Assembly: GCA_936450465.1 (NCBI GenBank)
Contig: OW388296.1
Coordinates: 43,194,448 to 43,258,447 of the forward strand
From: Gibbula magus
Lineage: Eukaryota > Mollusca > Gastropoda > Trochida > Trochidae
Direction: 5' to 3'
DNA length: 64,000 bases
The notes beneath the pieces are model-generated. The model searched no databases, was not told the origin of the DNA, and was given only the letters and a program-made list of their open reading frames with translations. Below are positions 23,248-33,163 of this stretch, piece after piece (within the stretch, counting starts at the first letter, position 1; the number at the start of each line of letters is the position of its first letter). Position numbers and translations under genes: made by a program.

Positions 23248-23445
23248 CTGAAAAGTAAATTAAATTGTAAAAATAAATATTCTCCTATAAATGTAGAGCC
23301 ATAGGCTCTGTAGCTCATCAGGCTATCAGGTTTTAAACACTAGACTAAATAACTTTCAAAAATATATTTGTGGCCTCGGTGACCCATATTTGGGGCCAAA
23401 GAGTCACCAAATGGAATATATAATTTAGATTCTTGGCTAAGTAAT

Positions 23446-24440
23446 AGATACATGATGACACAAGTGGTGTATACAAAATATCATCGAGCTATCAACTCAC
23501 GAGGGGGCGGAGCCCCCGAGTGAGTGATAGCGAGATGATATTTTGTATACACCCACTTGTGTCAATCATGTATCTGTTTTATCCAATGGGCAACGTTCGA
23601 CAAATATGTGCCTGTCACGTGACATGACTTTCGCGCTTATTAATCAGTCTTGGGAAATCCACTGTTAGAGATGGTTTACCCGTTTCACCTTAGGAAGTCA
23701 GTCGGGCTTTGGAACCAGTCCCGCAGGTCCCTTTTCCGGCTGTTGTTTTCGAGACATGTGAAATTTCTTCTTACATACACATGTACATGTACATCAACAT
23801 ACAGAATTGTCAAGTGAACATTAATTATCACCCCCAAATGACTGTTCATTATGTTCCGCTGGATTGAATGCCTTCGTCACGTTCGTGTTAATTAGTGACG
23901 ATTTAAAAACAATGGTGTTTTTTTTAGATTTTTATCCCACCAGTATGTAATACCGTGGGACATAGTCATCACCCCGTCCGTCTGTCCGTCCGTAATCATT
24001 TCCTTTCCGGAGCAGAACTCGAAAACCTTTTATCATATCTTTCTGAAACTTCACATATGTATTACACATTTACTGGAGTGGTGCCTTTTCAGATTTTTTA
24101 AAATTTTATTTTTTAAAATTATGTAGGACCGGTGGGATATGTCATCTTCTAATGACTCTTGCTTTTATAGTTTCTAATTAATCAGCTGATCATTTATTTT
24201 TATCATTAAAAGAGTACTGAGTGACATTTGTTTTGTTTTTCTATTGAGCGACATACATCCCTTTGATCTCATCTGGTTTTGCAACAATGTTGTAATTACT
24301 CAGGGTCGCCAGCCAGGTGTCCGTAGCTCCGCCCTTCGACCGCCCTGCTTCTCCATGGTCGTCCTATTAGAGAGTTTAAAATAACTGTGGCTGATAAATA
24401 AGTGACGTCATAGATACAACCACTCTTTTCTTGATACATG
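23446..24440. mobile_element. nested insertion with terminal hairpin
   Basis: Opens with a ~130-bp imperfect palindrome (23446-23575) whose arms both carry AGATACATGAT and ATATTTTGTATAC types of word around a GGGGGCGGAGCCCCC centre. A GATACATGAT copy near 24437 may mark the far end. A further small element (23932-24145) lies inside it. Confidence 0.6.
23932..24145. mobile_element. small TIR element nested inside the nested insertion
   Basis: Edges ATCCCACCAG and CCGGTGGGAT are inverted. A CCGTCCGTCTGTCCGTCCG microsatellite follows the left end. It has the same plan as the larger elements at 44.4 and 60 kb but lacks the tandem array. Confidence 0.65.
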
Positions 24441-24845
24441 ATATATCGTCTCAAATACATCAAAGGGAATGTAACCGCCCATTGGATAAGGAGTCTGTAA
24501 ACAACTTTCCAGCTTTCTAAGGCTTTTTGTAATAGAGAAGATGAAAAAAAGCTTTTAGGTAATGACTCCTTTGACCAACATTTGGGGTCAGAGGGTCACC
24601 AATTCTACATTCTAGAATCCCCATGGGTCAATGACCTCAAAATGAAATTTCAGCTCTTTATAGTCACGGGTTCTGAAAAAGAAGTCGTAAAAAGGAAAAG
24701 TTAACAGACGGTAAATAATCCTTTTCTTTTGCATTGTGGTAACTGAAGTATGTGGAAAGAAATATGTCAGTGACCTCAGTCATATAGGTTAATATCTATG
24801 AGGTAAAACAAATTCCTCTGATATCAATATCAAGAAGTTGCTAAC

Positions 24846-24982
24846 CTTTCTCCATGTTTTAAATTGAAGAAGACCTTGGGATGTTCATGTCTGCAACAGG
24901 CTCCAAATACCCCTGTTTCTTCCAACTTTCTGTTTTCGTTTTTGGATCTCAAGTCAGAACCAGCTTGAAATTCTGAACATCC
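24846..24982 (-). CDS. KDZ transposase relic, exon 8 (ETG...CRH block)
   Basis: 137 nt, fully open: GCSEFQAGSDLRSKN, then KLEETGVFGACCRHEHP and FFNLKHGER, between GTTCCAG and GTTAGC. The DETG(I/V)FG..CRH block is one of the most recognisable KDZ signatures. Confidence 0.87.
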
Positions 24983-25315
24983 CTGGAACAGCATTTAAGT
25001 TAATAATGTCATAAATGTAAATTCTTCATTACACTTAACACTTTCACCACTAAGAAACCTGATTTATTACCCATGACCGGAAACACAATATGTAAATATT
25101 GTCTAAAGCTGAAATAACAACAGATTTGGGTTGATAATGTTTAGTAGATAATATTACTAGTTGTTCAATTTTAAATGAAAACAATACCAAACTATATTTG
25201 GCACTTTCGGATTGATTTGCACGTCTAGTGATATAATTTTAACTAATATATACTTAAAATCCAAATGACATTTTTAAACAAACTCTGTGAGTTGAAACCA
25301 CAAATATTTAGTTAC

Positions 25316-25484
25316 CTTATCAGTATTCAGTATTCTTGGCCTGGTAGTTTTCCACAAACTCATCAACCTTAACTTGGTCCAAAAAGAAGTGCCCAGAGTG
25401 AAACGGCTCTTTCACAGAAGTTCCGGCAGCTTTTCTGCGAACCAACCCAAAGTTTGCATCAAGAGAGAAGATGGTTGTCTCATC
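25316..25484 (-). CDS. KDZ transposase relic, exon 7 (first catalytic block)
   Basis: Starts after TTCTACAG with DETTIFSLDANFGLVRRKAAG. The Asp of SLDANF is probably the first acidic catalytic residue. The exon ends in TGA TAA because AGTATTC (plus strand) is present twice in tandem at about 25323-25336. Removing one copy restores KNTDK joined in phase to exon 8. Confidence 0.8.
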
Positions 25485-25641
25485 CTGTAGAAAGATAATA
25501 CATTTCAATTAAGACAATGCCAGATAAACAGTATTCAAGGGTTGTATTTTGAAACTTAATAGTGATCAATTTAAAATGAAGTCCCTCTTTCTACTAAGTA
25601 AATTAGACAACAGTTCCTCATGAATGAATTTGTTCGCTTAC

Positions 25642-25775
25642 TTGGTCCGTTGGGCATGCTGGGCACTTGGTGCATACTCTGGGCAAAGGTGATGTAAGTG
25701 AGATTTGGTGTAGACATATCTCCTGTACATCTCAAAGCACTCGCCAGATATGCACCGATACAGTTCTTTGATGAT
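25642..25775 (-). CDS. KDZ transposase relic, exon 6 (CPAC motif)
   Basis: Starts after ACATGCAG with IIKELYRCISGECFEMYRRY, then HLHHLCPEYAP. One base is missing there, and the next frame gives KCPACPTDQ up to the donor GTAAGC. The Cys-Pro-x-Cys just before the catalytic core is typical of KDZ proteins. Confidence 0.78.
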
Positions 25776-28700
25776 CTGCATGTAAATAGCATGCCATTCT
25801 CTAATAACTTACCAAGCTTCTATTTATTCATAGACATACCATTTTTATTTAATGGACAGTGAAATTTATTATCATCGATAGATGCCTGTATTTCACCAGC
25901 AGTCATATAACAAATACTTTGTTAGATAATCAAAATATTTTTCGTTGGACTGATAAATTTTTCTCACATTCATTTTCACAAATCCTTGATTTGCTTTATT
26001 AAAGGATACATAATAGATAAAAAAATCATCGAACGGTAAAATATATGTTTCAAATTGACTAAATTAAAAAATAACATCACACAATTGGTTTAATTTTGAG
26101 CAAAATTGTATTCTGATTGTTTTTAACTTACCATGACATTCTGAATTTTATCAATATTTCACCACCTGAGGGCTTCAAAGAAACTATGAATGCTGAGTTG
26201 GCATTCAACAACTAACAGCCTGAGAAACTCCATTACACCGAAGTGTATAGCCACGGCTTGATTTGAGGGAGTTGAAGATCAAAAGGAGTGGCGAACGAGA
26301 GTCGCAACCTCTGGCTCACACTTATGGAAGGGGATTTGTGCCACAAATGAAGACATGTTGACTTGTAACTTGTAAAGTGTAACATGTCTTTCTCAACCAT
26401 ACAAGTCTCGAAAAGACAATTCCAACCATGCAAAACTAAGATTTTAATTCTGTCAATCGTAACTTCGCAATCTCAACTTTATAAAGTTGAAATGTAATTC
26501 TAGAAATCTAGAAAGTCGAAAAGTCAACTTGTCATTTTTAATTATTAAATCTAAATAATATGCACATTTTGTAATGTTACAAGTTACGTTTGACAAATGA
26601 AAAATGGAAAATGAGGAGTTGCAAAGTCTACTTTGTAAAACGGACTTCAGCATTTCGAGACTGACATGACTTGTATAGTTGCGAATGCAATGTTTCAAAT
26701 TACATCTCTACATGAATTCGCATTGACCATATTTGGAAGTTTCCCGAACATTGCCGATGATTTCCGAGGACGAGAGGCATTTGCTAAAAAACGAGCCCTC
26801 CCTTGCCGCTGTCCCAGATGGGGAATCCCTTAGTCTATTTTGAGCCCAAAGCTGGACGAATTGACCACGCCCCCTGAAAATCAAGGGACGTAACTCTTGT
26901 TATGTCCTACAAACAAACGCACGTTGTCAATTCACGGAGCGCTACTGTCACTTACATTCTGTTTGATAGTGTCGCTTAGTAATTAAATGCCAAACGAAAA
27001 TACCAATTTAAAATTCATTCTTAGGTATTCTAATTATTATTTCAAAAAAAATTAAGAATATTTGACAAAAACATTTTTTTGCAACGCAAAACGAATGCGG
27101 AAGTAATGTAAATGTGGGATGACACTGACAGACATAAAGGATCGCATAGCTTGATTGGCATTGATGCTATGATAAATGTATCCGATCCGTTATCATAAAA
27201 CTTCTTTCACTTACATGTAAAACATCAGATTTACAAACCATATATAGACATCCTACACCCGAAAAAATTAATTACTTTCTGTGCGTTCATTTACACATTA
27301 TCTTCTCTAAGTTCAATGACGTCAACATTCACTTTTTTATACTCCAATTTTACGTGTATTCAGTAAAGTCTTTTGCATTCGGAAATGAATATCCAATTTT
27401 TTATAAAGAATATCCAGATCTTGAAAGCATATAAACGTTAGTGGGGAAGAAATTGAAAGAAATACATAAGCCAGGGTTGATAACTTTATTATTAATTTTA
27501 AAATATGTTAAATGTACCACAAAGCAATTATCTAAATCAGGTAACTTCATATCCTTGTTTTTAAAAAATGCATTGCACTTTAATTATAATTGGAAACTGT
27601 TCTGAGTGTCAATACGTATTATTCTTACAGACAAATAATCAAGGGGAAATGTTCTTTAGCTGAGTTGAATTTATCTCTTTTAATTATTTTACAAACTTTT
27701 CTCAACTAGTTTAAATTATTTATTGGTTTTGAATATGTTAATTTATCTATTTTCATTTACTTATCAAGCAAACTATATTTTTAGTATTTGAAGCAGTGAA
27801 AAGTGTATTGTTGTGGGACAGAAATATATGTGTCCATGATTCATATGTCCGTTAATTCTATATAAAGAATAACATTACTGAATTCAAGTATTAAATGTAA
27901 ATCATAAGCCTAGATCAGTTGTTATACACTTTAAACAATAAACATTCAACTTCTACATGCAATATTTTCAATATGAATATAATTATGAATATAGAATGCA
28001 AAATGAAAATAGAATTGTATCACTGGTAATTTCAATAATATAATTGCACTGTTGAATTAAAAAAATTAATCGACTGTAACATATACAGGATATAAAAACA
28101 ATATAAATAAAACGTACAATTTCACTAAAATGGTCATTCATGAATACATTGACATGCGTATTGTTTTTAATAAATTAAATATGTGTTTTATTAACTCATA
28201 TATGAAACGATGATAATTTGTATTTAGATAATAGTTCCTATAATTTATGTTTTACAACAATATGTCTCCCCTAAACATACGTCCTTGCCGTGTCTATTAA
28301 CACTTTTATTTGTTAGTCTTTAATGTAACAAACTCATTGTAGTAGAAATATATATCAAATTATTAATTTAAAAGTTCAAAGAAAAGAAATGATCATTCAA
28401 TTGATGTGTTGTCAAGGAAAAACACAACACAATCCGACTAGAAGTTGCAGAATGGGCTTCTTTATACACATATTTCGAGGATTAGTGTGTTTGAAAAGTC
28501 CAGAAACTGTACTAAGAGTGTGACATTTTAGATGTTCAGTATATATTTATAAATAGAGCAATCCACACAAGAGAGCTGCTGAAAATGAAAATAAGTCATT
28601 CAAATATTTGTTCTTTCTGTAAATCTGAACCAGAAAGTTTGCAATATGTTTTCATAAATGTAATCACGTAAATGAATTTTGGGGAATCGAAAGTTCCATG

Positions 28701-28925
28701 AACAATCATCTTTTATCAGCCAAAACTGGCTCCCTGCTTGTGTGAGATCATGCGATATCCACAAGCGATATCAACATTGTAGATAACGCTAAATCGCTCG
28801 GATATTAAAAACAACGCCTTTTTTCCATGCGAAATGTAATTTTTTTAACAATATTTCCAGGTTTAAAAATTGTTTCTTAGCTCTGCACTTCCTTTATGTG
28901 TGTTTCACTTTTGTATGTATACCTG

Positions 28926-28998
28926 CATTCTCTTCCCACAGAGGTTACTCCCTTCAGATCGGAAATCTGAAGGGAGTAACCTCTGTGGGAAGAGAATG
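28926..28998. mobile_element. 73-bp perfect palindrome flanked by a 9-bp direct repeat
   Basis: Arms 28926-28959 and 28965-28998 are 34-bp exact complements around a 5-nt loop. GTATACCTG directly flanks both sides (28917-28925 and 28999-29007). This looks like a tiny fold-back insertion with its target duplication, inside the 4.6-kb element. Confidence 0.92.
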
Positions 28999-30164
28999 GT
29001 ATACCTGTGAAATGACCTTAATAAAACATTTGAAAATAATGTTTCATTGAGCTATACCTTATGGATTTTTAGTTCTCCCCCAGAAAGGAATCCAAGTTGC
29101 GTTTCCATGGAAACGGGGGAAAAACCGAACTGTGACCAGGCTGAGACAGGAAAATGACAATAATTTTGTAGACCCAAATCAAAGCAGTCCGTGACACTGG
29201 CAGTAATTTATGTTTCGAAACCACTTGAAATTACGTAAGGTTTATTTTGAAAAGTTACAAATATTTACCATCATGTATTTATTTTTAAAATGTCGATAAA
29301 TTATCTAACAAAAATCGAATGTGAAAAAATTTCCCGACAAACTGTTTTTTTGTGTTATTAATTCTTTTTTACAAAAGACTCAATGTTTTCTTTATACTCA
29401 TTTGATACAGAGTGTTTTACTTATGAAGGCATTAAACATGTAGTTTTATATTATGCCAACTCTTTATACACGTATAGATATCAGTATACCCGAGTGTAAA
29501 CTGTGCAATCCTGTATACCCTTTTACAATCAAATGCAAAAAAAAAAATCAACACCCTTCCGGGTCATAAGAAAGTGTACGATTTATTACTTGACTCACAC
29601 AAGTAATTTATCATAAATCATAAATGGGAATATGTCACTGATTCAAAATAAACTGATCTGGATTGGGAGTGTTTTAGCTTATACATATACAACTGCATGT
29701 AGCAAGAAAGGATTTACTCCAACTATCTTGTATATTTAAAAAAAAAAATCATACATACATACAATACTATAATATCACAAAATACATATATATTAATCTT
29801 GACCAGGAAGCATTTTTCTTAAAAGTGTGGTCTAGCTATTCCTATGTTATTTAGAACAAATGAATAGACAATTTACAAATTTTCTGTAAATGTGTTCAAT
29901 TATTTATGTTGATTCTGCTTGCATTTTGAACTGTAAACTTATTTGTATGGTCATCCTGGAAAGAATGTAGATAAACAAATGTTTTATTTTCCTTTGTTTT
30001 GTTTGACCAGTACCTTCCTCCACGTGAAAATGTAGATTGGCCCTCCACATATAACAAACACATTTGCTGAAGCTCCGATGTCGTATATTTGGATTACTTT
30101 GATCAATCTGATGCAAAAATGTATTGATTATATCATAAACATATTTTATGAACATACAGTTCAT

Positions 30165-30184
30165 CCCCCCCCCCCCCCCCCCCC
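30165..30184. repeat. C20 homopolymer
   Basis: Twenty consecutive C inside the long-TIR element. The length may be unreliable. Confidence 0.9.
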
Positions 30185-31723
30185 TTTCAAAATGTTTTGC
30201 ATGGGCGGATATGGGGAAAAAAATTGGAGGTCATGATTACACAATGTGACATTTAATATGTGCCGACCATCGGGCTCGCAACAGAAATATCCGCGTCTCG
30301 AGCGTTCGGGCGGGCAGTTACTTCCTCCACAGTAAAATGCGATGGTCTCCTATAATGTTTTAGTCAATATGCTTTTGTCAACAGTATGCTAATAGTGGGA
30401 AAACTAGTATGCAACTTTCAAATATGTGTTAGTAGATGCTGAGAGATGCTTGCCAAGGGAGGAGTCATTGTTGAACATTGTGTTTATCGGATCGGGATTA
30501 TTCGTAACTTTCCGCTAATTTCCGTAATATTCCAAATATGGTCAATGCGAAATCGTGTAGAGATGTGATTTGAAACATTGCAATCGTAACTATGTAAGTC
30601 GTGTCAGTCTGGAAATGCTGAAGTCCGTTTTACAAAGCTGACTTTGCAACTCCTCATTTTCCATTTTTCATTTGTCAAACGTAACTTGTAACATTACACA
30701 ATGTGTATATTATTTAGATTTAATAATTAGAAATGACAAGTTGACTTTTCGACTTTGATGATTTCTAGCAGTACATTTCAACTTTGTAAAGTTGAGAATA
30801 GAAAGTTAAGATTGACAGGATTAAAATGTTAGTTTTGCATGGTTGGACTTGTCTTTTCGAGACTTGTATGGTTGTGAACGACATGTTACAGTTTACAAGT
30901 TACAAGTCAACATGTCTTCATTTGTGGCACAAATCCCCTTCCATACACACTTGCAGAATTTGAATCGAATCCTGCTTTGGAAACCTGAAAGATAAATCAA
31001 GATATGTCAAAGGATATTGTAACAGTATTAAATGAGTTTCACTATCCCTGTCGTGTCGAAATATTCATGGGCCATTCAGTAATGTTCATGACGTCATATA
31101 TGCAGAGTGTTGACGTCATGTGTACGCAAGAGCGAGCAGACAACGGCCATGATCGACGAGCAATGTTTACAAGTCAGTGTATTATGATTTGATTCGAAGA
31201 TATAACTGTATAAGCTACAACACAGCCTGTGTGAATCAATACTGCAATACTGGGACTTCATACACTGTATTCCCCTTAACCATCTCCTGAAGACGTACTT
31301 TATCTATATTCTATTAATATTACAACTAATTGTTCCCATGAACTATATAATGACAAATGTTGATACCCTAGGTGCAATTTACCTTCCCATAATTTTCAGC
31401 TATTGGGATACGGCGGTTCTGGAGGAAAGGTGGAAAATTTTGAAAAATGCGCCCATATGGCCTAATACTTTTTAACTGATGAGCTAAAATTCAAGTCGGC
31501 TATATCCTCTGCCAAATGGGAAAAGTGTAATTTAAACAATGATTATGAAACTGTTTTCTCGAATTAAAAAACAATGGTGACAATGATATGTTTCCATTGA
31601 AACAGACACAGACGATTATTCCATATATAAAGTTTAATTGAGTAAACGCTGACAATATTTAAGTTGGGGTAAAATAGGTCCGGATGCACTGACTATTCCT
31701 CACCTCATAATCCATGAACCTAC

Positions 31724-31835
31724 CTTCATTATTGATGACAACAATACTTCTTAAGTAAGATGTAGAGCAATTGCCATGGTCCATCCTTGACACAACTGGT
31801 TCTTCTTCATAGAACACGGGCTTGAAAGTATGATC
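31724..31835 (-). CDS. KDZ transposase relic, exon 4
   Basis: 112 nt, open throughout, encoding DHTFKPVFYEEEPVVSR... to VVINNE plus one base. It is bounded by TTTTCCAG and GTAGGT. It joins the WNDE end of exon 3 in phase and leaves phase 1, which exon 5 accepts. Confidence 0.75.
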
Positions 31836-32025
31836 CTGGAAAATCCATTACATAATCAATATTTTGTGTACTAATTGAACTCAGTTTACACAAATGATGC
31901 TAGTGTGTTAAAGTCTGTTTCATATACAGATCGATGATTGAGTCATCATATCAATTATCACGATTGAGATTTACACATTCTACCCTAAACTATGATTCCC
32001 AGGTATGCATTGCATATAATATTAC

Positions 32026-32318
32026 CTCATCGTTCCATTGAAGTGGCTTGTGCAGCAGGTTGTATTGGTGATGTGTTGCAAAGCAACCTGAACACATGAA
32101 CGTGTGTGGGAAACAATCCCGACACATTAGGATGGCCTGTTCTTCATTTCCACAACCCATGCAGTTGAACGTGGAGGGGAACCCTATCTCTGTGGCTGCA
32201 TTCATCAGAGAAGTGAAGTGCAGATCCCATGCAGATGTGGTCTTGCCTTTTCTCTCATAAGAAGGTTAGTCTGAGAGGTAGCATGGTCTTCAGTGTCGGT
32301 ATCCATGGTTTCCATGAT
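32026..32318 (-). CDS. KDZ transposase relic, exon 3 (CxC2-like cysteine cluster)
   Basis: The acceptor is TTCCAG and the donor is GAG|GTAATA. The frame starts METMDTDTEDHATSQTN, then loses one base. In the next frame it continues SYERKGKTTSAWDLHF and a zinc-binding cluster: CMGCG, MCRDC, MCSGCF, then HHQYNLLHKPLQW. Cys pairs followed by a H...PLH..W ending are characteristic of the CxC2-like domain fused to KDZ transposases. Confidence 0.8.
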
Positions 32319-32430
32319 CTGGAATACATTGATTAGCAAAAATAATGCAACATATCCATCATCTTGTCAAATATGTTCTGACTAACTGAACTGACTAAGT
32401 ATTGGCTTTTGCTGCTTTCAGCAGTAGCTG

Positions 32431-32490
32431 AATTTCGGTGCCAGCGGCTTGAGTCAGCTTAATTTCGGTGCCAGCGGCTTGAGTCACTGC
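32431..32490 (+). repeat. 30-bp tandem duplication
   Basis: AATTTCGGTGCCAGCGGCTT plus ten bases is present twice in tandem with few differences, in the intron between KDZ exons 2 and 3. Confidence 0.85.
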
Positions 32491-32947
32491 AGTGAAATTT
32501 GATAGTCCAAACAAAAAGCTCATTGAGACGACAGCAAGGTATAAAATCAGTGAATAGGTTAATGGTTATGAAATAAATATGACAACATTGGAAGCATGAA
32601 AGTAATCCTAAAGGAAGAATCTCCATTGATGACACCATTCTTCTTGAAAGATAATATTTTTGGTAATTACGGTTACCTACTGATTTACAGGGGCAGGAGA
32701 TTAAACAATCATTCATTTGCATTTAACATAAAAACTCTTCCGTAACACTATAAAGTTCATTTATTTGGCAAGGTGGACTCCTGCATTTTTTGTCCATAAA
32801 TGTGCATATTCCTTGGAAAATATTATTTTACTTCTTAAAAGAATTATAATATGGTCAACTTTGGTGGCAAAATGTAGTGAAATAAATGTTTTATAAAGTC
32901 ATTGATATAAATTGCATTGGAATTCAATCATAAAGCACTGCATTTAC

Positions 32948-33163
32948 TTCTGATTCTGCAGCTGTTGATTCAAGAGGCACCTCTGATTCTGCAGAGGTTG
33001 ATGCAACAGGTTGAAACATTGGATATTGGGCTTCTTCGGCATGTTTCTTCCCGTCAACATAATAAATAATCTTTACACAAGGTACACTCCGTTTTCTGGT
33101 ACTTTTCTGAAATAAAAAGAAACGCACTCAAGCACTAACCTCAACTTTTGTATCAAGAGCCAT
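32948..33163 (-). CDS. KDZ transposase relic, exons 1-2 (N-terminus)
   Basis: Exon 1 (33163-33140) encodes MALDTKVE and ends at GTTAGT. Exon 2 (33106-32948) starts after TTTCAG, encodes KSTRKRSVPCVKIIYYVDG and an acidic, Ser/Glu-rich stretch with two related AESEV copies, and ends at GTAAAT. Lengths of 24 and 159 nt keep phase 0. The basic KSTRKR patch may be a nuclear signal. Confidence 0.6.

Larger units (their letters stand above)
23297..24713. mobile_element. element 'A' copy 2, interrupted
   Basis: Begins AGAGCCATAGGCTCTGTAGC like copy 1. A first repeat unit breaks near 23440, and homology resumes near 24478 (CCATTGGATAAGGAGTCTGT) and runs to AGTTAACAGACGG at ~24710. The ~1 kb in between is a nested insertion. 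The whole fills most of the intron between KDZ exons 8 and 9. Confidence 0.82.
26324..30944. mobile_element. 4.6-kb element with ~490-bp terminal inverted repeats
   Basis: Sequence from 26324 inward to ~26815 is repeated inverted from 30944 back to ~30455, with a modest number of mismatches. The outer edge is ATGGAAGGGGATTTGTGCC. The flanks are TCACACTT (26316-26323) and ACACACTT (30945-30952), an 8-bp target duplication with one difference. It interrupts KDZ exon 5. The interior is AT-rich and I find no transposase, so it is non-autonomous. Long TIRs with an 8-9 bp duplication recall Mutator-like elements. KDZ elements also make 8-bp duplications, so the family is open. Confidence 0.9.
26132..30984 (-). 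pseudogene. KDZ transposase relic, exon 5, split by a 4.6-kb insertion
   Basis: The exon begins at 30984 after TATCTTTCAG in the phase left by exon 4 (GFQSRIRFKFCK). It is cut at 30952/30945 by the long-TIR element and resumes at 26323 with CEPEVATLVRHSF. It continues SSTPSNQAVAIHFGVMEFL and VVECQLSIHSFFEALRW to the donor GTAAGT at 26131. Reading across the gap is seamless once one copy of the ~8-bp target duplication is dropped. Two in-frame TGA codons (after RHSF and after ALRW) stand where Trp would fit for at least the first, so each could be a single G-to-A change. Confidence 0.82.
16443..33163 (-). pseudogene. KDZ-type (Kyakuja-Dileera-Zisupton) transposase gene, ~16 exons, disrupted
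   Basis: A single minus-strand split gene can be followed from ATG 33163 to a stop at 16443. Most exons are bounded by AG and GT and join in phase. In order the protein shows a basic N-terminus, a CxC2-like cysteine cluster (exon 3), a FKFCKCEPE segment (exon 5), CPACPTDQ (exon 6), SLDANFGLVRRK (exon 7), ETGVFGACCRH...KHGER (exon 8), LYDIACKL (exon 9), IPVFHCFGH (exon 10), GAGLTDG and the KEM...HRIDLL segment (exon 11), and a long charged tail. These are hallmarks of KDZ transposases. The gene is dead: exon 3 has lost a base, exon 5 has two TGA codons and a 4.6-kb insertion, exon 6 has lost a base, exon 7 carries a 7-bp duplication, exon 11 has lost the segment after TDG, and exon 12 has a TAA. 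It could be the relic of a mobile element or of a domesticated gene that later died. Confidence 0.85.

Noticed and set aside
31391..31427. Possible extra KDZ exon between exons 4 and 5
   Set aside because: It has AG/GT borders but contains a TGA in the required phase, and exon 4 joins exon 5 directly in phase with sensible sequence.
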